64,000 bases of DNA, taken from positions 1 through 64,000 of the forward strand of contig JBJXDY010000113.1 in assembly GCA_046154965.1 (NCBI GenBank). The letters run 5' to 3'. The notes beneath the pieces are model-generated. The model did no database searches and was not told the DNA's origin. It saw only the letters and a list, made by a program, of their open reading frames with translations. Within the stretch, counting starts at the first letter, position 1. Each line of letters starts with the position of its first letter. A program made the translations under genes and the position numbers. Origin of the DNA: DATKFM01 sp046154965. GTDB lineage: Bacteria > Pseudomonadota > Alphaproteobacteria > Dongiales > Dongiaceae. This document shows positions 18,555 through 26,190 of the stretch, piece by piece.

Positions 18555-19755
18555 GGCACCGGACGATTTCCATTCATGGCGCCGGCTCGCCGTGTCGCTG
18601 GCGCTCAGCACGATTGGCGGCGTCGGCCTGTGGTCGGCGGTCGTCGTGCTGCCCGTGATCGAGACCGAATTCGCCGTCGACCGCGGCGGCGCGTCGCTGC
18701 CCTACACGGCGACCATGGTGGGGTTCGCGGCTGGCGGCATCCTGATCGGCCGCTTCGCCGACCGGCTGGGCATTATGCTGCCGCTGCTCATGGGCGCCGT
18801 GGCGCTCGGTATTGGCTTCTTGGCGGCGGCGCTGTCGGCGAGCTATTGGCAGTTCGTCATCGCGCAGGCGCTGCTGATCGGCATGCTCGGCAGCTCCGCG
18901 ACGTTCGGTCCGCTGGTGGCCGACGTGTCCCACTGGTTCGTCAGGCAGCGCGGCATTGCAGTGGCCATCGTCGCCAGCGGCAACTATCTCGCGGGCACCT
19001 TCTGGCCGCCATTGCTGCAGGATATGTTCGACGCCGTCGGCTGGCGCCATACTTACATGATCGTCGGTGCGATCTGCGTGGTGACAATGGTGCCGCTGTC
19101 GTTGCTGTTGCGGGCGCGGCCGGCGCTGGAGGATGCGGCCGGGCCCCTGCCGGCGCAGGCGGCGTCCGGCCGGATGCCTCTTTCGCCCGCCGTTCTTCAG
19201 GCGATACTGGTGACCGCGGCCCTGGCCTGCTGCATCGCCATGTCCATGCCGCAGGTGCATATCATCGCCTATTGCGCCGATCTCGGTTACGGAACTGGAC
19301 GTGGCGCCGAAATGCTGTCGCTGATCTTGGGTTTCGGCGTGGTCAGCCGCCTCGCTTCCGGTCTGATCGCCGACCGCATCGGCGGCCTCGGCACTCTGAT
19401 TGTGGGCTCGTCGCTGCAGTGCCTGGCGCTGATCTTCTATTTGCCGTTCGACGGCCTGATGTCGCTCTACATCGTCTCGGCCCTGTTCGGACTGGCGCAG
19501 GGCGGCATCGTGCCGAGCTACGCGCTGATCGTGCGGGACTATTTCCCGGCGCGGGAAGCCGGCGCGCGAGTCAGTCTCGTGCTCATGGCGAGCGTCGTCG
19601 GCATGGCCATCGGCGGCTGGATGTCAGGCGAGATCTTCGATCTCACGGGCTCCTATCAGGCAGCCTTCCTCAACGGCATCGCCTTCAACTTCCTGAACAT
19701 CGGCGTCGCTTTCTGGCTCCTGATGGGGCGATCCAGGATGAGGGTCGCGATGTAG
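18547..19755 (+). CDS. MFS transporter
   Basis: A 402-residue protein with 12 predicted transmembrane helices. The loop 2-3 motif is present as GRFADRLGIMLPLLMG near residues 70-85, and its second-half counterpart as SGLIADRIGGLGTLIVGS. The pattern resembles oxalate/formate antiporter-like or monocarboxylate MFS proteins. The start overlaps the end of the dehydrogenase gene by 8 nt. Together with the enolase-superfamily enzyme this gives a self-contained uptake and conversion cassette for an organic or sugar acid. The substrate is inferred only from context. Confidence 0.9.
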   Translation: MNRAPDDFHSWRRLAVSLALSTIGGVGLWSAVVVLPVIETEFAVDRGGASLPYTATMVGFAAGGILIGRFADRLGIMLPLLMGAVALGIGFLAAALSASYWQFVIAQALLIGMLGSSATFGPLVADVSHWFVRQRGIAVAIVASGNYLAGTFWPPLLQDMFDAVGWRHTYMIVGAICVVTMVPLSLLLRARPALEDAAGPLPAQAASGRMPLSPAVLQAILVTAALACCIAMSMPQVHIIAYCADLGYGTGRGAEMLSLILGFGVVSRLASGLIADRIGGLGTLIVGSSLQCLALIFYLPFDGLMSLYIVSALFGLAQGGIVPSYALIVRDYFPAREAGARVSLVLMASVVGMAIGGWMSGEIFDLTGSYQAAFLNGIAFNFLNIGVAFWLLMGRSRMRVAM

Positions 19756-19957
19756 ATTGACGCCTCGCCCCCCGAAGTGGGGAAGGGCATGCGCCATCCG
19801 CGTTCAGCGGATGGCGCAGAGCCTGCCCCGGACTCGATCCGGGGTGAGGGGCTGGCGCCAAGCCGTCACCCCGCCGCATTCGCCGAACGCGGATGTGGCA
19901 TCCCTCTTGCGCTCCGCGGGCGAGGGGACAGATTCCTCTATGCGCGCCTATAGGAAG
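19756..19957. repeat. Intergenic palindromic repeats (11-5-11 type), two units
   Basis: The gap between the MFS gene and the deaminase gene contains two hairpins of one design. Arms at 19791-19801 and 19807-19817 (GCGCCATCCGC / GCGGATGGCGC) are perfect with a 5-nt loop. Arms at 19873-19883 and 19889-19899 pair if G-T wobbles are allowed. Between them are GC-rich direct-repeat-like phrases (GGGGTGAGGGG). Related units occur at 24589-24615 and 24702-24728. They may act as transcription or mRNA-stability elements between the converging genes. Confidence 0.75.
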
Positions 19958-20548
19958 TCAATTCAGCGGAATCTCGTTCTCCGCTTTGCTCTGCTGATAT
20001 GACTGCGACAGTGTATCGTATTTCGCCGTGATCGCATTGATGCGCTTCTGCAACGCGTCCCGGTCGGCGTTTGGTAGTCCTGCAACGATCCTTTGGATGG
20101 AGTATCCCGTCCAATAGCTGTTGCTGGCGTTATAGCCGCCGGGCTCCAACGTGAAGACCTCTTTAAGAATCCGCAGGTCATGGGGAATCGCGAAGGAATC
20201 CCGCGAATCCTCATGGCTGAACAAATAGTAAAAGTTGTCGAAGCCGGTCCAGGTGATGGCTGAGAGGCAGAGCGAGCAGGGCTCGTGAGTGGCGATGAAG
20301 ACACAGTCCTTTGTCTCCGGCCGCGCCGAGGCCGGCAGCTCGTAGAATCGCTTGAGGGCATGCACCTCGCCATGCCAAAGCGGGTTCTCGATCTCGTTAT
20401 TGGTTTCCGCCAGGACAAGGGACAGATCGGCCTTACGCAGGATTGCAGAACCGAAAATCTTGTTGCCCTTGCCTACTCCCGCAGCAGTCAACGGCAGGAT
20501 GTCTTGCTCGATCACCTCGAGGATGCGCGGCAGCAGGACGTTGCTCAT
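19958..20548 (-). CDS. Zinc-dependent nucleoside/deoxycytidylate deaminase family protein
   Basis: A 196-residue deaminase-fold protein. The zinc site is visible as HGEVHAL near residues 59-65 (a His-x-Glu motif with Gly at the usual Ala) and EPCSLCLSA near 89-97 (PCxxC). It contains aromatic-rich phrases (WTGFDNFYYLFSHEDSRDSF) not found in compact cytidine deaminases, and a longer C-terminal tail. It starts 9 nt after the end of the ABC permease gene and reads the same way, so it is the last gene of the importer operon. It probably deaminates the imported base or nucleoside, but the exact substrate is unknown. Confidence 0.82.
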   Translation of the reverse strand: MSNVLLPRILEVIEQDILPLTAAGVGKGNKIFGSAILRKADLSLVLAETNNEIENPLWHGEVHALKRFYELPASARPETKDCVFIATHEPCSLCLSAITWTGFDNFYYLFSHEDSRDSFAIPHDLRILKEVFTLEPGGYNASNSYWTGYSIQRIVAGLPNADRDALQKRINAITAKYDTLSQSYQQSKAENEIPLN

Positions 20549-20557
20549 GGGCGCAGC

Positions 20558-21568
20558 CTAGCGCGATTTGGCAAACTGGTCGAAGGCCACGGCGAGCACG
20601 ATGATGACGCCGATGATGATCTGCTGGACATAGGGCGAGACGTTCAGCAGCACCAGGCCGTTGAGCAACACGCCGATCAGGATCGAGCCGACGACGGTGC
20701 CCCAGACGCTGCCGGTGCCGCCGAACAGGCTGGTGCCGCCGATGACGACCGAGGCGATGACCGTCAGTTCATAACCGATGCCGGCCACCGCCTCCGATGA
20801 ATTCAGCCGCGCCGACAGCACGAAACCGGCCAGGCCGGCGAAGAATCCGACGATGACATAGACCAGCACCAGCACGCGGCGCACCGGCAGGCCGGCCAGC
20901 CGCGCCGCCTCCGGATTGCCGCCGACGGCATAGACGTGGCGGCCGAAGCGCGTATAGGTCAGCACGATATGGGCCAGCGCGGCGAAGGCGAGGAACACGA
21001 TCGCCGGCACCGGCATCGGCCCGATGCGGCCCTGACCCCACCAGACATAGGCTTGGTCGAAGCCGCTGATCGGTCCGCCGCCGGCGATCAGCAGGGCCGC
21101 GCCGCGAAAAACGGAGAGCCCGCCCAGGGTCACCACGAAGGGAGGCACCTTCAGCCGGGTGATGGAGAATCCCTGCAGCCAGCCGCCGGCCACGCCGACG
21201 AGCACCGCCACGATCATGGCTGGGAACCAGCCGTAGCCGGCCGCCTCGGTCGCAGCACCCACGGAAAAGCGCAATTCGATGCCGCCCTTGGCGACAATGG
21301 CGGCCGCCAGCCCCGCCAGCGCCAGCAGCGAGCCTACGGACAGATCGATCCCGGCCGTGAGGATCACGAAGGTCATGCCGATGGCCACCAGCCCGGTGAT
21401 GGAAATCTGCCGCATGACGTTGAACAGATTTACCGAGGACAGGAACCGCGGTTCCAGGATCGCGAACACGATCATCAGCGCGACCAGGAAGATGACAGGG
21501 GCGAATTGGCCGAGACGGCGGATCAACACGCGCCGGTCGCTACTGCTGCTCTCCGCCGTCTGGGTCAT
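20558..21568 (-). CDS. Ribose/sugar-type ABC transporter permease (RbsC family)
   Basis: A 336-residue inner-membrane protein with 8-10 helices of the BPD_transp_2 type. Characteristic segments are ISITGLVAIGMTFVILTAGIDLSVGSLLALAG near residues 46-77 and the EAA-like region GGNPEAARLAGLPVRRVLVLVYVIVGFFAGLAGFVLSARLNSS near 188-230. It sits 22 nt after the ATPase gene and 9 nt before the deaminase gene. It forms the translocation pore of a carbohydrate-uptake-2 family importer, a family that also moves nucleosides and autoinducers. Confidence 0.95.
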   Translation of the reverse strand: MTQTAESSSSDRRVLIRRLGQFAPVIFLVALMIVFAILEPRFLSSVNLFNVMRQISITGLVAIGMTFVILTAGIDLSVGSLLALAGLAAAIVAKGGIELRFSVGAATEAAGYGWFPAMIVAVLVGVAGGWLQGFSITRLKVPPFVVTLGGLSVFRGAALLIAGGGPISGFDQAYVWWGQGRIGPMPVPAIVFLAFAALAHIVLTYTRFGRHVYAVGGNPEAARLAGLPVRRVLVLVYVIVGFFAGLAGFVLSARLNSSEAVAGIGYELTVIASVVIGGTSLFGGTGSVWGTVVGSILIGVLLNGLVLLNVSPYVQQIIIGVIIVLAVAFDQFAKSR

Positions 21569-21590
21569 TGCCCCGCCCCTCTTCTCGGAC

Positions 21591-23117
21591 TCACGCGGCT
21601 CGCGCTTCGCCCATGGTCATCAGCGACATCAGCTTCCGCTCGGTCGCTTCATCGCGGCCGACCTCGCCGGAGATTCGCCCGCTATGCATGGTGATGATGC
21701 GGTCGCTGATCGCCAGCACTTCCGGCAATTCCGAGGAAATCGCGATGATGGCGATACCCTGCGTGGCCATGTCGTGCAGCAGCTGGTGCACTTCGGCCTT
21801 GGCGCCCACATCGATGCCGCGGGTCGGTTCGTCGACGATCAGGATGCGCGGCTCCAGCGCCAGCCAGCGGGCCAGGATCACCTTCTGCTGATTGCCGCCG
21901 GACAGGTTCTTCACCTTCTGCTCGCCGTTGGCCATGCGGATGTTGAGCGCGGCGCGGTAGCGCTCCATCAGCGCGCGCTCCGCGTCGGCGCGGACGAAGC
22001 CGAGCCGCAGGAACTTGCCAAGCGCCGCAATGCTCAGGTTTTCGCGGACCGCGAGTTCGAGGAACAGCGCCTGCTGCTTTCGGTCCTCGGGCACCAGGCC
22101 GATACCGGCGGCGATGGCGTCGCGGGGCGAATTGATGCTCAGCGGCTTGCCGTCGATGGTCACCGTGCCGGCGGTCCGCGGATCGGCGCCGAACAGGCAG
22201 CGCGCCAGCTCCGTCCGCCCGGAGCCGACCAGCCCGGCAATGCCCAGGATTTCGCCGCGGCGCAGCGCCAGCGACACGTCCTGCAGCACCACGGCGCGGG
22301 GATCGGTGACGGCGCCGCGCCGCGACAGCCCTTTCACTTCCATCACGGTACTGCCGGGTATGCGCAGCGGCAGTGGCTTGAACAACTCCGCCGCCGAGCG
22401 GCCGACCATCATCCTGATGATGCTGTCGATGGTCAGGCCGGCGATCTCGGCCTGGCCGCTCGGCCGGCCGTCGCGCAGCACGGTGATGCGGTCGCAAATC
22501 TGCAGCACTTCCGGCAGACGGTGGGTGACGAAGATGGTGCTGATGCCCGATTGCTTGAGGTTCCGCACAATCTGGAACAGTCGCTGGGTCTCCGTTTCGG
22601 ACAGCGCCGAGGTCGGCTCGTCCATCACGATCAGCTGCGAGCGCATGGAGAGGGCGCGGGCGATCTCCACCATCTGCTGCTGGGCGACCGAGAGATCGCG
22701 CACCAGCGAGGCCGCCGGCAGGTCCAGCCCATGCTGCTTGGCCAATTCCAGCGTGGCCCGGCGCATTTCCGCCCAGCTCACAAACGGCCCGGACACCGGC
22801 TCGCGGCCGAGGAACAGGTTCTCCTCCACGGTCATGGAAGGGATCAGGTTGAATTCCTGATAGATGGTGACGATCCCCAGCGCCTGCGCCGCCTGGGGAT
22901 TGGGCAGGGTCACAACTGCCCCGGCGAATTCGATCTCCCCGGCATCTGGCGTCTGGGCGCCCGCGAGAATCTTCAGCAGCGTGGATTTGCCGGCGCCGTT
23001 CTCGCCCAGCAGGCCATGCACTTCACCTTCGCCCACCTCCAGGGCGACGTTGTCCAGCGCCTGCACGCCGGGGAAGCGCTTGACAATCCCGGTCATCCGC
23101 AGCAGCGGGCGCGGCAT
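21591..23117 (-). CDS. Ribose/sugar-type ABC transporter ATP-binding protein (RbsA/MglA family)
   Basis: A 508-residue double-ABC ATPase, the usual length. The first cassette has Walker A GENGAGKSTLLKILAG near 38-53, a signature LSVAQQQMVEIARAL and Walker B LIVMDEPTSAL. The second has the degenerate Walker A GLVGSGRTELARCLFG normal for this family, signature LSGGNQQKVILARWL and Walker B ILIVDEPTRGIDVG. It is encoded between the binding protein and permease in the same direction. It energises import of a sugar or nucleoside-like ligand. Confidence 0.96.
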   Translation of the reverse strand: MPRPLLRMTGIVKRFPGVQALDNVALEVGEGEVHGLLGENGAGKSTLLKILAGAQTPDAGEIEFAGAVVTLPNPQAAQALGIVTIYQEFNLIPSMTVEENLFLGREPVSGPFVSWAEMRRATLELAKQHGLDLPAASLVRDLSVAQQQMVEIARALSMRSQLIVMDEPTSALSETETQRLFQIVRNLKQSGISTIFVTHRLPEVLQICDRITVLRDGRPSGQAEIAGLTIDSIIRMMVGRSAAELFKPLPLRIPGSTVMEVKGLSRRGAVTDPRAVVLQDVSLALRRGEILGIAGLVGSGRTELARCLFGADPRTAGTVTIDGKPLSINSPRDAIAAGIGLVPEDRKQQALFLELAVRENLSIAALGKFLRLGFVRADAERALMERYRAALNIRMANGEQKVKNLSGGNQQKVILARWLALEPRILIVDEPTRGIDVGAKAEVHQLLHDMATQGIAIIAISSELPEVLAISDRIITMHSGRISGEVGRDEATERKLMSLMTMGEARAA

Positions 23118-23179
23118 CGGGTCCTACAGGATCGCGGGAAAGGCGCGGGGGCCCGGGATGCGGACCCCCGCTGTCGTGC

Positions 23180-24145
23180 CTACTTCACTTCGCCAAGGCG
23201 CTCGGCCTTGTCGAGATTGTCCTTGGTGATGGCGATCGGCGTCAGCAGCACCAGGCTGTTGGCGGGGTCCTTGCCGCCGCGCAGCTTGTCGATGAGAATC
23301 TGCATCGCCTGGGCGCTCTGGCCGCCGGGGAACTGCTCGATGGTGGCGGTCAGGCCGCCGTCCCGCACCGCCGCCAGGGCCTCGGGCAGGGCGTCAAAGC
23401 CCATGATCGCGACTTTGCCCTCCAGGCCGCGGGCCTTCACCGCCTCCATGGCGCCCAGCGCCATGTCGTCGTTGGCAGCGACGATCACATCGGGCGCCTC
23501 CGCCATGCCGGCAAGCCCGGCCTCGGTCACCGACAGGCCCTTGTCGCGCGCGAAGTTGGCGGTCTGCTCGAAGACAAACGTGTATTTGTCCGCCGCCTTG
23601 TCGAGCACGTTGTGCAGGCCCTGATTGCGGTCGATGGCCGGGCTGGCGCCGGGCTGGCCCTGCAGGTTCATGATCTTGGCGCTGTTGGGGAACAGCGCCA
23701 TGACGAGTTCGCCCTGGGCCTCGCCGCCCTTCACATTGTCGGCGCCTACATGGGCCAGGATGCCCTCCACTTTGTCGACACGGCGGTCGACGGTGACGAC
23801 CGGCACGCCGGCATCGATCGCGCCCGCGATCGCCGGCGCCATGGCGTCCACCTCATTGGGGCTGATGACGATGCCCTTGACGCCCTTCACGATGGCCGTC
23901 TCCACATCGGCGGTCTGCTTCGGCGAGGAACCCTGGCCGTCGCTTTCGACGATGGTGATGCCGCCCAGCTTCTCGGCCTCGGACTTGATCGCCGACATCA
24001 TGTGGACGAAAAACGGGAACGCCATGTTCGGCAGCGAGGCGAGGATCTCGATGTTCTCCTGCGCCAGCAGGCGGCGGCCGTCGAGGCCGGTGATGGCAAA
24101 GGCGCTCGCGCCGGCCAACAGGCCGCGCCGTGTAATCCTGATCAT
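23180..24145 (-). CDS. Ribose-type ABC transporter substrate-binding protein, twin-arginine signal
   Basis: The start at 24145 (MIRITRRGLLAGASAFAITG) is fixed by a perfect GGGAGGAG site a few bases upstream. The 321-residue protein has a twin-arginine type signal (TRRGLLAG) and a Peripla_BP_4 fold: LGGITIVESDGQGSSPKQTADVETAI, GVPVVTVDRRVDKVEGILAHVGADN and VIVAANDDMALGAMEAVKARGLEGKVAIMGFDALPEAL. It is the first gene of the importer operon. Family members bind ribose, galactose, autoinducer-2 or nucleosides; the ligand here is unknown, though the deaminase in the operon hints at a nucleoside. Confidence 0.93.
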   Translation of the reverse strand: MIRITRRGLLAGASAFAITGLDGRRLLAQENIEILASLPNMAFPFFVHMMSAIKSEAEKLGGITIVESDGQGSSPKQTADVETAIVKGVKGIVISPNEVDAMAPAIAGAIDAGVPVVTVDRRVDKVEGILAHVGADNVKGGEAQGELVMALFPNSAKIMNLQGQPGASPAIDRNQGLHNVLDKAADKYTFVFEQTANFARDKGLSVTEAGLAGMAEAPDVIVAANDDMALGAMEAVKARGLEGKVAIMGFDALPEALAAVRDGGLTATIEQFPGGQSAQAMQILIDKLRGGKDPANSLVLLTPIAITKDNLDKAERLGEVK

Positions 24146-24404
24146 TGTTGCTCCTCCCGATTGTGAGACGTAATTCATTCTTCGGCGGTATTCGGCGCCG
24201 CTTCTCGCGATTAGTCTAGGACCCGGTTCGATTTACTGTCAAACATCGGCCTCTCATAGACGATAAGAAGAGCGGCGCGATACGTTCCCGGTCGACGGTG
24301 TCGCGCCAGCAGCCGCGTTAACGTCCCTTGCTCCATTCGCTTCGCCGTGCGCCTGAGGGGCATTTCCGGGCCCGTGCAGAGACTGCTGGCGGTGCTGTTG
24401 CCGT

Positions 24405-24420
24405 GGCGAAACGTTTCGCC
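24405..24420. promoter_or_regulatory. Perfect palindrome GGCGAAACGTTTCGCC, LacI-type operator candidate
   Basis: A 16-bp perfect dyad centred on AACGTT, about 260 nt upstream of the binding-protein start. The core GAAACGTTTC is the usual shape of LacI/GalR-family operators, which often control ribose-type importers. No LacI-family gene is present in the window, so the regulator would be encoded elsewhere. Confidence 0.4.
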
Positions 24421-24588
24421 GGCCGACCTGGCGCTGGAGCTGATCGCGGCCGGCAAGCTGGAGGATGCGTCGATCAGGCCGAAGGGATCGTCGAAGCCCC
24501 CGGTGATGCAGTCGGCGGCTGCGGAATGAGCTGACCCCTCGCCCCCCGGCGCGATCGCGCAGCGATCATCGCCGAGCGGGAGAGGAAT

Positions 24589-24615
24589 GCCACATTCGCG
24601 TCCAGCGAATGTGGC
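24589..24615. repeat. Intergenic 11-5-11 palindromic repeat unit
   Basis: Arms GCCACATTCGC (24589-24599) and GCGAATGTGGC (24605-24615) are perfectly complementary around the 5-nt loop GTCCA. The design and sequence match the units at 19791-19817 and 19873-19899. Confidence 0.8.
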
Positions 24616-24701
24616 TGGGTAAGGGCCACGCGCACAAATGTTGAGAACTCTTGGCGGCGGCAAACTTACTCGTGGAGACATCGGCGCCGGCCCCCTTACT
24701 C

Positions 24702-24728
24702 GCGCCATCCGCTGAACGCGGACGTCGC
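24702..24728. repeat. Intergenic 11-5-11 palindromic repeat unit, degenerate
   Basis: Arms GCGCCATCCGC and GCGGACGTCGC around the loop TGAAC pair at 9 of 11 positions. It is a decayed copy of the same family; its left arm is identical to that of the unit at 19791. Confidence 0.6.
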
Positions 24729-24777
24729 GTGTCTCTCCCTCACTTCGTGGGGGCGAGACGACAGTGTGCGCTACCGT

Positions 24778-25707
24778 CTAGGCCGAACGGACTTCCTTCG
24801 CCACCGCCTTCTGCCTGTCGAACTCGGCGCGGCGGCGGGCGATCTCCTCCGGCGACAGGCGCGCGATGTTGCAATAGTCGAGTTTCCAGTCGGCGCTCGC
24901 GCTCCAGCGCAACGGCGACTGCACGGTGCTGCGCGCGGCCGGCGCGGAATCCAGCAGCTTCAGGGCGAGATCGAGCGTGAAGGCCTGCGACTCCGCGTCA
25001 TGAGGCCGCCCGGCCGAATTGCCCAGCGGGAAATCCGTGAACAGGAAACGCGGCACGCCGACATACTCCACGATGTCCTTGGCGCTGCCCATGATCACCG
25101 TGGCGATGCCTGACGATTCCAGCGCCCGCGCCGCCAGGCTCACGGTCTGGTGGCAGACCGGGCAGTTGGGCACCAGGATTGCCGCGTCGGCGCCGTCGGC
25201 CTTGCAGCGTGCGACCAGCTCCGGGCAGTCGGTTTCCAGCGTCGTGCGGTGGCTGCGATTGGTGGGCGCGCCGTGGAACCGTGGCGCCACCGCGCCAATG
25301 CGTCCGCTCCCGGCGGCCCGGCGCAATGCGGCCAGCGGAAAGTAGGCCGCCATATCCGTCGCCCGCGTATGCTGGCGGTCGATGGCCACATGGGAGATGC
25401 GCAGATCGGGCGTGCCATCAGCATCGCCAGAATAGACGCGATAGAACTTCGCAGCAGCATTGTACAGGGCGCCCGGCCCCTGATCGCCCTTGTCCGGTTG
25501 GTACGGCGCTGCGGTAGTGATCAGCGCGATCCGGCTCTGCGCCAGGGGTTTGCGAAGCGGCTGGAACGGCGCGTCGGCGTAATGCGCCCACTCGTAAGGC
25601 GCGCCATAGCCCAGTGCCGCATAATACTCGCGGATGCGCGGCAGATAGGGTATCGGTGCATCTTCAGCCGGCGCGAAACCGAATTCGCCGTTCCGCTCGC
25701 TGCTCAC
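24778..25707 (-). CDS. GrdB/PrdB-like reductase family protein with Cys at the expected selenocysteine site
   Basis: A 309-residue protein. The N-terminal half has RIALITTAAPYQPDKGDQGPG and ISHVAIDRQHTRATDMAAYFPLAALRRAAGSGRIGAVAPRFHG. The centre has the cysteine motif VPNCPVCHQTVSLAARALESSGIATVIMGSAKDIVEYVGVPRFLFTDFPLGNS. This layout fits the glycine/sarcosine/betaine/D-proline reductase selenoprotein B family, in which the first position of the motif is selenocysteine in clostridia; here it is an ordinary Cys codon. No partner GrdA/GrdC genes are nearby, so classical amino-acid reduction is unlikely and the reaction is unknown. I am fairly sure of the family, not of the function. Confidence 0.68.
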   Translation of the reverse strand: MSSERNGEFGFAPAEDAPIPYLPRIREYYAALGYGAPYEWAHYADAPFQPLRKPLAQSRIALITTAAPYQPDKGDQGPGALYNAAAKFYRVYSGDADGTPDLRISHVAIDRQHTRATDMAAYFPLAALRRAAGSGRIGAVAPRFHGAPTNRSHRTTLETDCPELVARCKADGADAAILVPNCPVCHQTVSLAARALESSGIATVIMGSAKDIVEYVGVPRFLFTDFPLGNSAGRPHDAESQAFTLDLALKLLDSAPAARSTVQSPLRWSASADWKLDYCNIARLSPEEIARRRAEFDRQKAVAKEVRSA

Positions 25708-25819
25708 GTTTCCGTCTCCATTGGCCGCGCTGTCTCAGTGCCACTTGCCCGCCGGGCCGGTACGCTGGATGCTAACTTCGCCTGACAGTAACATGAAGCA
25801 TCGGAAGCGCGTGAAGACC

Positions 25820-26026
25820 ATGATCCAGGCACGGATACTCACCGAAGTCGCCGTCACGGCGTTGCTCCTGTCATCAGCCGCGGCGCAGGGAATCAAACCC
25901 TTCAGCCGGGACGGGTTCAGCCTCAGCAAGTCCGACGCGGCCAAGCCGGAGGAATCCACGCAGCCATTCTGCGACCATATCACAGTGCCCCTGGGCACGG
26001 CCCGCGCCAGGAGCAATCCCGGATAG
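25820..26026 (+). CDS. Possible small secreted protein, or remnant of a larger frameshifted gene
   Basis: A 68-residue frame starting MIQARILTEVAVTALLLSSAAAQGIKPF, with a plausible signal peptide cleaved after AAAQ; an upstream ATG at 25793 is alternative. The mature part is short and unlike any family I know. Immediately after the stop, another frame (26022 to about 26200) continues with charged, protein-like sequence (VSRFEYKKLPRRRIHHDIELAKMADPYHFDIDRCQVADGSW) without a start of its own. This suggests one gene broken by a frameshift and truncated against gloB. Confidence is low. Confidence 0.35.
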   Translation: MIQARILTEVAVTALLLSSAAAQGIKPFSRDGFSLSKSDAAKPEESTQPFCDHITVPLGTARARSNPG

Positions 26027-26190
26027 CGGCAACGGCGGCACCGCCACCCTGGTGTCGCGCTTCGAGTACAAGAAGCTGCCCCGCCGGCGCATCCATCATG
26101 ACATCGAACTGGCCAAGATGGCCGATCCCTATCATTTCGACATCGACCGCTGCCAGGTCGCCGACGGATCGTGGAAGCATCTACAGCGCC

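Larger units (their letters stand above)
24146..24777. other. Upstream region of the ABC operon: palindromic operator candidate plus repeat units, no convincing gene
   Basis: These 632 bases contain no gene I can support. From the importer side they hold the promoter region, a 16-bp perfect palindrome at 24405-24420, and a reading frame of 50-70 codons (about 24347-24529) whose C-terminus (PADLALELIAAGKLEDASI) looks protein-like and could be a gene remnant. Beyond these are two palindromic repeat units of the same design as those at 19.8 kb. Confidence 0.6.

Noticed and set aside
21279..23624. Plus-strand open frame of 781 codons opposite the ABC permease and ATPase genes
   Set aside because: The minus strand carries intact Walker and signature motifs; the plus frame has no family resemblance.
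24778..25707. In-frame selenocysteine in the GrdB-like gene
   Set aside because: The motif is encoded by normal Cys codons and there is no in-frame TGA.
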